A DNA stretch of 64,000 bases, taken from Ophiura sarsii. Lineage: Eukaryota; Echinodermata; Ophiuroidea; Amphilepidida; Ophiuridae. The notes beneath the pieces were generated by a model, which worked only from the letters and a program-made list of their open reading frames with translations, had not been told where the DNA came from and ran no database searches. Shown one piece after another: positions 21,046 to 33,540 of the stretch (within the stretch, counting starts at the first letter, position 1; every line of letters starts with the position of its first letter). Location of the stretch: assembly GCA_035610835.1 (NCBI GenBank), contig CM069452.1, positions 13,487,753 to 13,551,752 of the forward strand, given 5' to 3'. The position numbers were made by a program, and so were the translations under genes.

Positions 21046-23065
21046 CACCTCGGATTTAATGCCTATTTCATGTTCTATATAAGAAGTCACGGTTGGTTGT
21101 GTGAAATCCGTGAACATTTTATTGCTAGGCATATCTCCTTCATGCCACATATATTTTGAAAGTGTGAACTCATGTAACTAATCATAATTAAGTGAATCAA
21201 TTTTAAAGTATGTCTCAAAACTTCTGGGGGGGGGGGGGGGAGTGAGTGGTATTTTAATTTGATTCGTGTTTGGCTAAAAAAAACCCTAACAATGGAATGT
21301 GGAAAGTGAACATATATTTGTAAATATGTGGGACAAACAGATCTGAAAAAAAGAAATCATATTTCTATGGGAAACCAGAATTAAATGTTTCTTTGTGGAG
21401 GGGATATATTAACTTTACTGAATGTCAAAAAGGTTTTTTTAAGGATATCCTGGTTGCCATGTAAAGTGTCATTGAAATGAACATGAGAGCCGGTGACCCG
21501 AGTCCAAAAAACGACCCAGAAATAAGTGGCATATAAAAAGGTAAGGAAAACCTTTAAGGTAAAAATCTGTATTTACCATGGATGGAACAAGCCTGAATTA
21601 ATGACATCACTCAACTAAAGGATTTTCTAAGTGTAGTACTTGTTAATGTATAATCAAATAGGAAGTAGCGCAATTTCTTTGTAATTAATTAGGCTGCAAA
21701 ACATAGTTATCTACATGTCCACATAGCATGGGAAGACGACAGATTTTGGTGCCCGTCCATCCAATTTATAGAAGAATTATGGTGGATACAAAATACTAGA
21801 TAGGTCGAGAAAGTGAAAACCTCTGAAAAACTTGTGTATCTTAAGGTTACTGTTTAGGAGTGGGACTGAGTCCTGCCTGAAAACTTCTAGTCTAGGGTAC
21901 AAAAATCACCTTCCCGACCCCAAAAATAGCCCTTCCACAAAATAGCAATAAGCTTAATGAAGAAAACAACAACTTGTCAGCTAAATCACTCTTACTTAAT
22001 GCAAATTTATTGTGAAGATTCACTTGAAATTGGTTTAATTTGTCAAATCTCTTTATTTTTATACTCTTATGCTAGCTAAATGGTGATTTTTGCCACAAAT
22101 TTACACTTCCATGTTTACTTTGACACCATTTTGAATCAAGCATGACACGGTTTCTACAAAAGATGGCACCCTAACAATCAACCTAGAGTGTGTTTGGAGA
22201 AGTTCAGGAATCCCAAGTCCTGCCCGAAAATAAAATCATGTCCCGGGAGTACGATTTTCCAAAAAATAACAGCCCTAGTCACTGTTTGTAAATGTAAGAT
22301 TCTGTTCTGTAACAGAAATCATGTACTAATATCAAAACAAGGATCAGAGTGATGAGAAATCAAGTCCCAGCCACAAGACCAGACAGTCAGTACGCAGGTA
22401 TCGTTTTTAATGAGTGACCTCGCCGATTTCTAACCCACGCAAAGATCGATTTCAGGATGTCAACCTTGCGCTAAAACATTAAGGGAAGTTTGTTTTCCCT
22501 GAATTAATTGAGGTAGGGTTAGCTGGCAGGCATGATGGCGAAGTAGGTGGATTGTTCGTAATTTTCTCTATAATATGATGCCAAATCTGACACAATTGGT
22601 CCACAAACAGTGATTTTATCGCTAATTTTAGAATTTAACAACTTTCGTGACTTTGCTTCTTGTATCTATTCACTTGACCGGACTAAAATGCGTACGATAT
22701 TTTAAGAGCAATTTCCGTACTAACGGAATCTTAAGCTTTAATTTCATATCAAAAACATTGATGCCCGACTTCTTTTTTGATAAGAAAAACCGAGTTTGAT
22801 TTTCACCGATTTTCGGTCAGAAAACGAAACTTTACGATCCCCCGTTAGGCCTCGCCAACTTGATTTTTAGCCTCCCGTAACACGCCCGCGTTTCATTTTC
22901 ATGCCCGCGTTTGAATTCATTATTGAAATTTTGGGGAAAAAATACCGTTTTTCCAATGAAAACGTCCGAATTCATGCATTTTGTGGGATGAAATTGTGAA
23001 ATGTTTATTCATTTTGACCAGAATAGCCTTTCTGTAAAAAAAAAAAATGACATTGTATAGCGCAG
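21046..23065. other. Intronic stretch, no gene recognised
   Basis: Contains a G homopolymer at 21226-21240. The string ATTCACTTGACCGGACTAAA at 22668-22687 recurs at 23239-23258, bracketing about 570 bp that could be a repeat element. No coding evidence. Confidence 0.4.
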
Positions 23066-23135
23066 AAGGATCGATTTCGAACCCCGGACCTCTCGCTCTC
23101 AGAGCGAGAGAGCTCTCTACCATCTGAGCTATCTA
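23066..23135 (-). repeat. tRNA-like segment (minus strand)
   Basis: On the minus strand it reads GATAGCTCAGATGGTAGAG (box A-like), an anticodon-arm-like GCTCTGAGAGC region, then GGGGTTCGAAATC (box B-like). The palindromic CTCTCGCTCTGAGAGCGAGAG in the middle is unusual for a tRNA. A tRNA-derived repeat is more likely than an active gene. Confidence 0.45.
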
Positions 23136-23867
23136 GCAAATCTGAATATAATCGTGAGATTTAAACACTTGATCAACAACCCGTCGACGCTACAAAATGA
23201 ATTTAGATCGAGACAAGATTCGAGGAGCTATTTTATAAGCATTCACTTGACCGGACTAAATAATTTTATAAAATTGTAAGCATGTTTCTAGTTACAAAAG
23301 ACTATGAATATTATGATACGATGGATAAAATTGATGCCTAATTCTTCAGAAGCGACTTTTTTACCATGAATTTGGCTTTAGTTTCTTCAAGTTTTTCTTG
23401 AATTCGGGTTTGTCGGATTGCAATAATTTGCACCGAAAATACAACATGTCATTAAGTTCACAGAAAATATTAGATAATATTATTTGCATAATATGCCTTT
23501 TTACTATACAATTTCATGGCCAATGTGTTTGAAATGTGTGATTATAATCATGAAAAGAGCTCATTTACATCGTGCTATTACGAGGTCAACTATGACTGCG
23601 AAGCGGTTTCGCTACGGGTGAGTACTTCCGGGTCGCTTTGCTGGGTTAGAAAAGGAACGACTTTTGATGATGATGCGAACTGACTGCAGATCAGTGCTGC
23701 TGCTGCTCAACTTAAAGTTTTTCATTGCTACATACATTTGACATATGGTCCACTGCTGTAATTGTGTAATGATACTGGAAAAGCAGGTGCTCCCAGTACA
23801 GGGTTGCTGTAATCTTTTTTTCTTTTTCCTTTTTTCTTCAAACATTTTCCAAGTCCGGTTTATATAA

Positions 23868-24157
23868 CCCTAACCCTACCATATACCACAAAATACCACG
23901 ACTGAGAAAGTTTGTTCCACCCAGCGTTTAAGTTTTTCGCTGAAAAAAATGGACCCAGCCCATATACTTGGTGCAATATACTGCGCTAAGTAGCCTTGAC
24001 ATCGGTGGTCTAGTGGGGAATCCTAAGCCGCTGGGGCTGGAGGCTCCTGGTTCAAATCCCGGAGGCATAGGGGGATATTTTGGGTCACTTTTTGGCGTTG
24101 CCAAAAAAATCTGAGAAACAGTGGGGGGGGGGGGGGGGGGGGGGGGTAGAGTTAGGG
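23868..24157 (+). mobile_element. CCCTAA/TTAGGG-ended tRNA-core element 1
   Basis: Starts CCCTAACCCTACC and ends GTAGAGTTAGGG, with TTAA right of the end (24158-24161). The core holds box A-like TGGTCTAGTGG (24006) and box B-like GGTTCAAATCCC (24049). A run of more than 20 G precedes the right TIR. Confidence 0.75.
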
Positions 24158-24970
24158 TTAAATAAAAATATAAAAACAAAGATAGGTTATAATATAGTAT
24201 TTTCCAAGTATGCTGAAAGCGCGATCATTTAATCCGCTGCCACTAATATTTATACATCAGAATCAGTTCGCTTCACTTTGGTTTGCTTTATATATCATAC
24301 AAATACTGATAATTTTATCTGTATGATTATTAGTAGGTTTTAATCAAAACAGATACTATACAGGCAGATGCGAAGCACTTTGATTTTAGTGGTTCATGTA
24401 GGGTTGAGTTTGGGTTGAGACAAGAAACCGTTTGTTTTTAGATCATCTTAATATGCATCCTTGGTGTCTACCATGTCTGTAATTGATGTAATCCATATGA
24501 TTATCAGATTTTATGCTGTGTAAAATTAGATTAGTGTTTCAAATAAGACACTTATCATCAGGTCAAAATCAGTTTAATCAGGAATTGCAAATAAAACCTC
24601 AATATTGAAGTATGAACAGATATTTTGAATAAGGAATGATAGCTAGCTGTCAGTTTTTGGTCATAAATGCATCAAAATTATTCTAAACAGATGAAAATAC
24701 TCTATCTAGACATAAGTATGGCGGCGATAAAACAGAGCCTTAGGGACATATAAATCAGTTAAATCAGACTTTTTTCAATTTAGAAATTTGAAACTTTCTG
24801 TGTCGTTTCTCTGGGATTGAAAGATAATGTAAAGATTACCTGTTTAAACTTGTAATGATTGAAAAATCTCCAAGTATATCCTTTAGCAGGCGTAACAGTT
24901 ACCTCCAAAATTGCAGTGTCCTAAAGGGCTATTGAAACAATGTTAACATATTTGTCGATTTGAATGTAGT

Positions 24971-25312
24971 AAGGCCAAATTAAAAAAATTGTTTGTCTCA
25001 AAGCTCCCGCGCGCGTTGGTAAATTCATGCGCGTTAGATTTTCAAAAATATTGAAATTCTATTTTTTTTCTCTTTTTTAATTTTATTCCTAAAAAAACCC
25101 GCAAAATATCCCCACGTTTGACACCGATTTGTTCAGATTGTGTGTTAAACATTAAATTATTTATAGATCAAGCAATTTGGGGCTCTTTCACAGAATCTCA
25201 GTTTGAAAAAAAATCTTGAAAAAAAATAAAAAATGAAAAAAACCCCGCATTCCGCATTAGTTTTACAACAGGAGAGGAGCTTTGAGACAAACAATTTTTT
25301 TAATTTGGCCTA
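24971..25312. mobile_element. Inverted-repeat element, 342 bp
   Basis: AGGCCAAATTAAAAAAATTG and TTGTCTCAAAGCTC at the left are mirrored at the right (GAGCTTTGAGACAA, TTTAATTTGGCCT). The TIR is about 36 bp with very few mismatches; no ORF. Confidence 0.8.
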
Positions 25313-25319
25313 ATCAATG

Positions 25320-26780
25320 CATGTGTGGATGCAATTATTACACAGTATCCAACTTTCGGGAACCAAATATTTTTTTTTTTTAAATTTTGAGATTAAAATA
25401 CAGATAATGTCAGAACGTCAAAAAATGCTGCCCTTGTTTTAAAGGATGTTCTGACAAATTTAGTGGCTGGCGAGTGTAATTGAGCGAATATTTCTCCCTA
25501 ATATTCAGAACTCGACCTGTCAGACTATCATCCGGAATCAACCTTTCAAAATAGATAGTTGCTTTTCCTGTGATGGGTCATCACTTGGATCTATATTTGG
25601 CTGTGAGATGATTGGATTGAGAAGAGTTGCTATAGTGACTATATCTGAGATCAAAACTTGTCATTTTATTTTGTTATTGTTGTTTGTTTATTTTGATAAT
25701 ATGAAAAGGTCATAGAACTCTTGGGAATTAGTTTGCGTGCAGCTATGCTATGATGGACTGGGATGGTTTATAAACATTGTCAAAAAAACATGATCTGATC
25801 TTGGATGATTTCATGTGACAGAGTTTGTTCATGACCGTCCCTGGTTTGTTTTAGAATAGTTGGTTACATTTTACAGGTTTCTCCGTAAAGCTTTAAAGGG
25901 GCACTGAGATTGCTGAGGAAAATGAAAGTTGGACAAAAATGAATTGTTTCAATAGATAAGCTACGTAGGAACCATCAAGTGTAATAATTTATGGGAATAG
26001 GGTCTGATGATGGCGCTAGATAAACATTTGGTTGAAGCAGTTCATGTGGTGAGGCGGTGCTGATAATTTCAATGTGATCTACCTCGAAATGACCAAATTG
26101 TGAAATTTTACATGATAGACAGAGAATTAAAGTAAACAGTTTCAGATGGTAGTTAGTATATATGCCTAGATATAACAGGTGCAAAAATCCAGATTTCCAG
26201 GAAAATTGAGGGCACACTCCAATACGTATCTCTCTAGGCCCCTAAATCAAAGGGGTGGTGCTAAATTAGCAATTTATTACCATTTTGACCAGGAAAAACT
26301 TCCTGAAACTGGGAAAGGATTCTGCCTGCTCTGATTAGTAACCTTGTTACGCCCCTACTCTATGTTGTAGAGACATTGAACCAACATACGCACATCCTGA
26401 ACATATTTCCCACCCTTACTAATTCTATTGTTCCCAAGATACCTGCCTGCTATTGTTAGCGTCTGCTGAAGACAAATTGGGCAAGCCTAATATCTTACGC
26501 CTACTTTGCTTTAATGTACTATAAGTAATGTATCAGTTCATTCAGCCATGCAAGATTGGCACATACTGATACAGATTACCTGTAGAGGGAATCTCCGGGG
26601 GCAATTAGGGGGCCATTTTCTTTGTTTTTGAGTTCAAAATACAAGTGCTTAATATCAATAATCAAGTGTAGTAATACTAGATTCATGATTAGGTGTATTT
26701 TAGGCGGACTATTATTAGGCTATAATTTTCGTAAATTGTCAGGGACATGGGTAGTGTAATAATGTTGGATAGATGTATAG
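25320..26780. other. Intronic stretch, nothing recognised
   Basis: AT-rich, no coding or repeat call supported. Confidence 0.4.
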
Positions 26781-26789
26781 TGTGTAGAT

Positions 26790-27186
26790 CAGCCTTTCTC
26801 AACTGGCGACGTGCGCGCCACTTGAGGCGCATCAAGGCATCCTAAGTGGCGCGAGAGTGGTTAAAAAGCAAATATATCATGATATAGCCAGATTTCATAG
26901 GCCTACTATAATTAACTACTGACCGTCCACAAGAAAAATTTGCCCCCCCCCCCCCCCCCCACCACACCGAGCCCTGTTTTCCTCTGAAAAATAACTTAAT
27001 GAATTGTAAATCCTAAAAAAAATATGACCAACCAGAGGCAATTTAAGTCAGGTAAAAAAACCAGGAGCTTGAGGGGGCGCTGCCCCCTGGACCACTGCCG
27101 GGGCTTTGCCCCTGAACCCTAAGTGGAGCTTCAACAAGTTGGTTACTAAAATGTGGAGCATCAATAAATCTAGTTGAGAAAGCCTG
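26790..27186. mobile_element. hAT-like non-autonomous element with 8-bp TSD
   Basis: Ends CAGCCTTTCTCAACT and AGTTGAGAAAGCCTG are inverted repeats. Both sides are flanked by the same octamer GTGTAGAT (26782-26789 and 27187-27194). An 8-bp duplication and a CAG..TCTCAAC terminus fit the hAT superfamily. The interior carries a C homopolymer and GGGGCGCTGCCCCC-like palindromes; no transposase. Confidence 0.85.
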
Positions 27187-27383
27187 GTGTAGATCTACGT
27201 ATTAAAGGTAATTATAGATTGTTTGTGAGCGTTTATGAGTGCCCCAAAGGCAAGGAGGAAACAGTTCAGGTACACTTTATGCCAATTGTTGTGATCTTAA
27301 TCGTTCATCATAATTGATTTAGCGTCATCTTGAATACCCTCCAGCAGTGTTGTAAATAGCTACTAAAGCTAGCTACTCCTTAA

Positions 27384-27739
27384 AGGTAGATGACCCGATC
27401 ACATTCCGATTTTCAACTTGAAGTTTTCTATTCTACATGAAAGGTCATCCATAAAAAAGTTGTGTTCCAAAGTTTGAGTTGCATAGCTCTATTGGTTCTT
27501 ATTTTAGACGCAAAAGATGCTGTGAACTGTACCCATTGAGTAGTACACAAACTATATCGGTGGTTACCACCATTCACGGTAATTCGATGTTAATTCATCG
27601 ATTTCTCAGTAATTATACCGATTTAGGCCGTCAAATTTCAGTATGATGATGAGAAAAATACGAGCTTTCATATGATATGAAAATCTCCGTATGTTTGAAA
27701 TAATTCTGTGTTACGAAAATGTGATCGGGTCATCTACCT
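27384..27739. mobile_element. TTAA-flanked MITE with perfect TIR
   Basis: AGGTAGATGACCCGATCACA is exactly mirrored at the right end, with TTAA immediately outside both (27380-27383, 27740-27743). The target site and lack of ORF suggest a piggyBac-type non-autonomous element. Confidence 0.85.
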
Positions 27740-28383
27740 TTAATTGATACTGAACCAATTACATAATGTCAAACATCACTTATCATCAAAATACCTGAAC
27801 ATGTCTTATCTCTAAGCACACCAGAGGAATGATAAAGATATTTATCTCTCTAATAATTTCTCAATTGATTAAGCAATGACTATGAGAATTGCCTGAGCTA
27901 AGTGTTCCAGTATTTATATTTCAAGTCACAATTCATATTGATATTCAGGTTTGAAGGTAGATTTAAATAAAACTTGATTACCCTGTCACAGTAGTAAAAA
28001 AGGACATGTTGGAGGAAGAACAACAAATCTTGGTTATAAGGTATCACTAGAAAGACCATATGCTAAGCTTCAAAATGATCGCTTGTCAAAGATGATTGGA
28101 TTTTGGAAGCCTAAGATACGATTTCAAGAAACAATTTTGTTTCAATTTGTTCCCATATCTCACTTTCAGCACTGTGTTTGCAAACAACATGTCCTTTTGG
28201 ATGGGACTGTCACATATATTTCACAATAGATTTGATAGAATAACTTTTATTCTGATTTTGAGCCTAATGTATAGATATAAAATAGGTACTTCCCCAGTTT
28301 GGTCATTGATCACGGAGATGAATTTTTGCATGTTGGCAAATTGACTTGATGCCTGTCATTCCCAATAGGGCAATCTTGGGCAT

Positions 28384-28477
28384 AATTCTGTTTTACCCTA
28401 CACACCAACATCGGTTGTATGCATCGTTCTTAAAAATCATGCACTATATATACCCCTGTGAAGGGTATAACAGAATT
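28384..28477. mobile_element. 94-bp MITE, copy 1
   Basis: Ends AATTCTGTTTTACCCT and AGGGTATAACAGAATT are inverted, and TA borders are possible. The internal block CGTTCTTAAAAATCA is shared with the copy at 36731-36825. Confidence 0.7.
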
Positions 28478-28488
28478 ACATGTCTTAA

Positions 28489-28757
28489 CCCTAACCCCGA
28501 TTCAGGGTTTTTGACCGGGATCACGATTTTTGAAGTAAAAATACCAACTTAACTAAATTGCTGGGATTTGATCCGGGGACCCTCCGGACTCCGGCCCTAT
28601 GTCCCACCCACTAAGCCACGGCTCAGCTACTCGTTTGTGCAGTATACTGCACTCACTATAATATAGGCACGGTTGACTACGTCATCGAAAACCGGCGGCA
28701 CAGGCCCTTGGAGATGGACTTAAGAGTAGCATTTTTAAGCACTCAGGGGGTTTAGGG
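28489..28757 (-). mobile_element. CCCTAA/TTAGGG-ended tRNA-core element 2
   Basis: Flanked by TTAA at both ends (28485-28488, 28758-28761). Starts CCCTAACCCC and ends TTTAGGG. The core (28562-28628) is tRNA-like on the minus strand: box A-like TGGCTTAGTGGG and box B-like GGATCAAATCCC. Confidence 0.75.
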
Positions 28758-28764
28758 TTAATAT

Positions 28765-29785
28765 ATTTCTTCACAGAGATGTGACATTTTACACATCTTA
28801 GTCAGCTTGTAATCCCAGAGTGCATGTAATATTGTCTCAATTTTCTTGAAACAACACAAACATAATTATTGCCCCAAATAGTAGTCTACTAGTACAGACA
28901 TATGACCTGGTCACATCATGTTCAATTGTTCCTCAGACAGTTGAAGAAATCAAATTGATTTGACACATTATATAGATATAGATCAATGAAATCATTTCAG
29001 AATTCCTCTGAAAAATCCTCAAGAGAATTCTTTTCAGACTGGATGTAAAGCAAGTAACACTGTAGTACATGTATGTTGCCACGCCCTGCGACTGGGGAGG
29101 GATGGAACAATGCTGATTCATTAGGAATGTCCAAATATAGCGTAAATAATTTGAATAGACTTCTCAAGTAGCAGTTCAATGACGCCATTGGGTATTGAAG
29201 TACTAATAGCCTGTTGAAAGTATATAAACATTTCCTTTAAAAGGGAAAGCCCAGACTAAAGGGTGACTACATGTAAGGCCGCTTTGAAAATTGATAACAT
29301 ATTGGATTTAGCATCACAATGGTCAAAATCACTAACAAGTATTTTGACATTATCCATGAACCAATTATCACCAGAGGCTTTTGTAGTGCAATTACTTATA
29401 TAATACATGCTGTTACCTATCTTCAAAACAATAGAGTTGATAGTAATACAGTGACATCTGTTGTTACATATTTTAATCATAATGTATTCATCTAAATCCA
29501 AAAATAGAGAACCAATTACAATTTCTTTTCCACCTGAAGTACAAATGTGATGACAAAGCGTATGCTAGTAAACACAGCACATTATCCAGCAAATAACTCT
29601 AGGGTAGGGATAGGGAAATTGCGCTAAAGCGCACAAAACATCCCACAGCACATTTTTTCAAAAGTTGTCCAAAAAATTTTCTTCTTCTTCAAAAGTTGTC
29701 CTAATTTTTTTCTTGTCTACCAAAAATCATCAAACTGCATTTTTGGGGAAGTAGTTCTTTAGACCTTATTTAGTTTGAATTTAGT
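28765..29785. other. Intronic stretch, nothing recognised
   Basis: No gene or repeat family identified; chance ORFs only. Confidence 0.4.
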
Positions 29786-29791
29786 TCATAA

Positions 29792-30066
29792 CCCTAACCC
29801 TACTACACAACATGGCAACAACATGGCCAGCCTGTTTTTATAACCCGGCGTGCAAGTTTTTGGGCTACAAAATGGACCCAGGCTTTATTATGAGGTGAAT
29901 ATACTGAGCCAAGTAGCATTGGCAGCCACGGTGTAGTAGAATGGAGATTGGTTTTGGTGCAGGAGGTCCGTGGTTCAAATCCCAGGGGGGTCAGGGTGAC
30001 CTTTCGGGTGAATTTTCTCCGTCGGAAAAAAAAAATCTGTTGCTGTGTGGTGTTATAGAGTTAGGG
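29792..30066 (+). mobile_element. CCCTAA/TTAGGG-ended tRNA-core element 3
   Basis: Starts CCCTAACCCTACTACAC and ends TATAGAGTTAGGG, with TTAA outside at the right. Core box A-like CACGGTGTAGTAGA and box B-like GTGGTTCAAATCCC. Closely related to element 4, about 580 bp away. Confidence 0.8.
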
Positions 30067-30284
30067 TTAATGAAAAATGATTGTTTTGACAATTAAATAA
30101 GAAATATGTAAACAACGAAAAGCGCAGCATACTACATAGTCACACATTTTGGTTTATTTTTAATGCATGTGGCATATTTCTGTGCAAAAAAAGCACTTTT
30201 ATCTTCAACATTTTAGCTCCAAAAAGCACAAAATTCCCAATCTCTTCTCTAGGGGTTTGTGTGATGTACTCATACGATTAAAGA

Positions 30285-30306
30285 TAATAATAATAATAAT
30301 AATAAT
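30285..30306 (+). repeat. (AAT)n microsatellite
   Basis: Seven consecutive AAT-type triplets. Confidence 0.9.
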
Positions 30307-30373
30307 ACTTATTCATGATGTGTGTACATTCTTACTTCGGGTGGAATAGAGTAAAAGGGTCATCAGCCTATAA

Positions 30374-30647
30374 CCCTAACTCTACTACACCATACGGCAA
30401 CTGTGCGGAAAAAGTGTTTCTATAACCCGGCGGGCAGGTTTTTTGGCTACAAAACGGACCCATGCTATATAACGAGGCGAATATACTCGCCGAGTGTCGA
30501 CTGGGAGCCGTGGTGTAGTGGCTAGGATCTGGGCCCTGATGCTGGAGGTCCGTGGTTCAAATCCCGGGGGGATCGGGGTGATCTTTCTGGTGAATTTTGG
30601 GTGTCGGAAAAAAATTCTGTTGCCGTGATGGTGAAATAGAGTTAGGG
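30374..30647 (+). mobile_element. CCCTAA/TTAGGG-ended tRNA-core element 4
   Basis: Starts CCCTAACTCTACTACAC and ends AATAGAGTTAGGG, with TTAA at 30648-30651. Core box A-like GTGGTGTAGTGGC and box B-like GTGGTTCAAATCCC. It shares TAACCCGGCGGGCAGG-like and TACAAAACGGACCCATG-like sequence with element 3. Confidence 0.8.
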
Positions 30648-30654
30648 TTAAAAG

Positions 30655-31740
30655 GACATTAAGTGGTGTTGAAAATTTTAAATATTTAAAAATTTACTTC
30701 AGAATTCAAGATGAACATCAAAAATTGCCATTATTGTTGTTTCTACCAACAAAAACACAGCAAAACTTGATTAAAACAATATCCTCGCTATTTATTGAAA
30801 AACGCCCTCTATGCAAATATGGTTCGCGTTATGTATCATGCGTACTGCAGGGGGATACTGTCGGACGTAAAATGCTCGTCCCGGCTCTACGAGCATTTTT
30901 GAATCAACGTTTTCTTGTACAAAGAGGGCTGATTTTTCTTAATCCTTATGTAATACAATTATAAAAATATACTAATCCCAGTTTTTATCATAATTGAGGG
31001 TGCAGCCTCCAACACATCTCTTAGTGTCCCTTTAAACCCCTAATTTCACCCTGGGGAAAGGAGAAGAGGGTTATTGGTAATGGTATTGACTCTCGTAATA
31101 GGCTGTAAGCAAATTTTCCGGAACGATTGACAATTAACATGGCAATTTGAGAATGTTAAATGTTAATCTATATGGCTTTTGGGGTTTCATATCGGGGATA
31201 TCCCCATTTGACCATAGGCCTGTTTAGACGGTCACTAGTCTCGAGCTTGAAAAAAAATATACCGCTAACCCAGAATGCCTATCCAGACAACAATCTTAGC
31301 CTCCAGTCTAGACTAGAGATACCACCGCAGTAGCTTCGAGACTTACTCAAGGTCGCACGATTCTCCGATTAACCGAGCGAATTTGACGCTAATCTGAATG
31401 CTCCTTATGTAACCAATGAAGCCAAAAACAATCTCCATACACAAACCAATGAGATGTTTTATTACAAATCAAGTGACAACCTAATTTAAGGTATTTGAAA
31501 CATGTTTACCCGAGGTAAAAGGTGTGAAAGCAGGAGTTCGGTGAAGTCCTGAATAAAGAGTTCAGGAAATTAAAACAATTACTCTGTTGATTGATGTTGA
31601 CAAACACCAGATTGTACCATGGATTCATTAACAAAGTATGTTGTAGGCTATCAGTCTTAAAATCTTGTATGCTTATGATTATTACACTTTAAAAAGTTAT
31701 TTAATTTTTGTGATATTAAATTTATAATTTTAATTATGTA
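30655..31740. other. Intronic stretch, nothing firm
   Basis: Contains short partly palindromic TAGACT-rich sequence near 31200-31330, possibly an old element. No gene. Confidence 0.35.
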
Positions 31741-31745
31741 TTATT

Positions 31746-31821
31746 CGTCGCTGTTCTGACATACCGGCACATCACTTTACTTAATTCTGTTGTGATGTGC
31801 CGGTATGTCAGAACAGCGACG
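31746..31821. repeat. Perfect 30-bp hairpin with 16-nt loop
   Basis: Left arm 31746-31775 and right arm 31792-31821 are exact reverse complements (inner ends GGCACATCAC / GTGATGTGCC), with loop TTTACTTAATTCTGTT. It could be a recent foldback element or a structured RNA such as a miRNA-like precursor; the sequence alone does not decide. Confidence 0.85.
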
Positions 31822-31829
31822 ATATATGA

Positions 31830-32910
31830 CCAGTGAAGGCAAAAGGGACTAGTTTTCACAATTTTTTGTTGCAGTTTGAACGTGGTGAAATGCAAAGAAA
31901 AATTAAGCCTGTGGTGATGTTTTCATGATTATTAGTCAAATTGCATCTATTAAAATATTGAAAGCTAAGGATGTGATTTATGAACCAAGAACCAGAAATA
32001 TTATTTTAAAAAACCCATCCTTTTTATTAAACAATGAACTGTTTGTATGCATCAATAAGTTATTTTTTACATCAATACGAAAAATGCATACATTGTTGTA
32101 GTTGCCTACCCACATGGCATGTTTATTTGGTACAAAAACAGTGGAATTGTGACAATTTTTGACAACAAGGGCAATCCTTCATACCCAAAAGTTGTCATTG
32201 TGTGTATGACTGGGGTGGATTATTCAGGATATTAACCTATGTGTGGAGACAACTATAAATGACAGTCAGACAGACAGTATCATGAATTATTAGTTAAGGT
32301 GAGTGGACTGTACAAAGATCAAAATAGAATATTAGCAATGGTTAAAGAGTTATATTGAACAGATCTTTTCAAATTATAAAAAACATTTTCTGAAAATTCT
32401 TAGAATAATTGCAGTCTAGCCTTCAGGGTAAATTTTATTTGTTGTTCATGTTTAGTTCTACAGCTTTCCCAAATTCCCCTAATTTCAAAATATATGAATT
32501 TTGAGGCACTGCTTCCTGTTAAGGGCCGCAACAAGGAATGAAACCCCTTTCCAAATTCTGAGCTCTTTCATATTTATGAATAGACTACATTTTGGTATTC
32601 CATAGTATATTTTGCAAAGTTCCTTTTGTAACTGAGTGATCTACATTATGCAACCATAGTATATTCCAGTGATCATCTTAATGGTTTCACATTTCTAATT
32701 TTATAATATTGAATTCTAAATCATGTGTTTTCAATATTTTATATTTTCCATGTGACCTTAAATTAAACCAACAGGTTAGGGCCTACTATACTACTGTCAT
32801 CTACCTCGGTGCAATAACATCAGAGTGTATTCCTGTGATAAACACAGCATTCACCCAAGAACGCATGTATTTGTCTTTGATTGTGTGGGCATAGTAACAT
32901 AGGCGAGAAA
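31830..32910. other. Intronic stretch, nothing recognised
   Basis: AT-rich without a supported gene. Confidence 0.4.
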
Positions 32911-32914
32911 ATAC

Positions 32915-33540
32915 AGGGTGTCCCAGAATGATTTATACCGGGAAAGGTGCATTTAGCTATAAAAACCATTGTTTGTGGTTAAATTGCTTATGGTTTTAAC
33001 ATTTTACATCTATTTAACTTTTTTAGGGATTTCGAATTTTAGAAATTGAACATTTCTGACAGAAATGATGATCTCTCTTGTAAAAATGGACGGAATTAGC
33101 CTAGCACAAAATCTGTGTTAAGGGGGAGGGGGGAGGGTGGATCCTAAGCATAGCCTCCGTAAAACTGCTGTAACTCATCTATTATTCATTAAATCTATAT
33201 TAAAGTATACATTTTCTTGCAGAAAAGGGTTCAATAAATCCATCCATGATCATAAAATTGACCATTTTGGATAAAATTATAAAAAACACATTTTTTGACC
33301 CATTTTAGGTTTGGAAAAGATAACTAAAAATATATTTTGTCATATGTTGTCATACTAGTTTTATTATAATCCTAATAAAATTCTCTAGGAAGTTTTTTAC
33401 AATTATTTTTAAGATCTTTTTGAATTATAGACCAAAAAGTGCCAAAAAATGTGATTTTCATGATTTTGGACTGCATTGGTGTTTTTATATTTTATTATGA
33501 TTTCAAAGACAGTATAAAAATCATTCTGGGACACCCTGAA
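32915..33540. mobile_element. CAGGGTGTCCCA-ended element, about 626 bp
   Basis: CAGGGTGTCCCAGAATGATT at the left is mirrored at the right (AATCATTCTGGGACACCCTG). A TA lies left of the element but not right. Internal sequence from TTAAGGGGGAGG (33118) through CCGTAAAACTGCTGTAACT resembles the left part of the element at 37897, suggesting a nested or chimeric element. Confidence 0.75.

Noticed and set aside
23066..23135. tRNA gene on the minus strand
   Set aside because: Boxes A and B are present but the central palindrome and poor acceptor pairing suggest a tRNA-derived repeat.
28489..28500. Interstitial telomere (CCCTAA) tracts here and at similar sites
   Set aside because: Only one or two hexamers occur, always as the ends of a defined element family, not as arrays.
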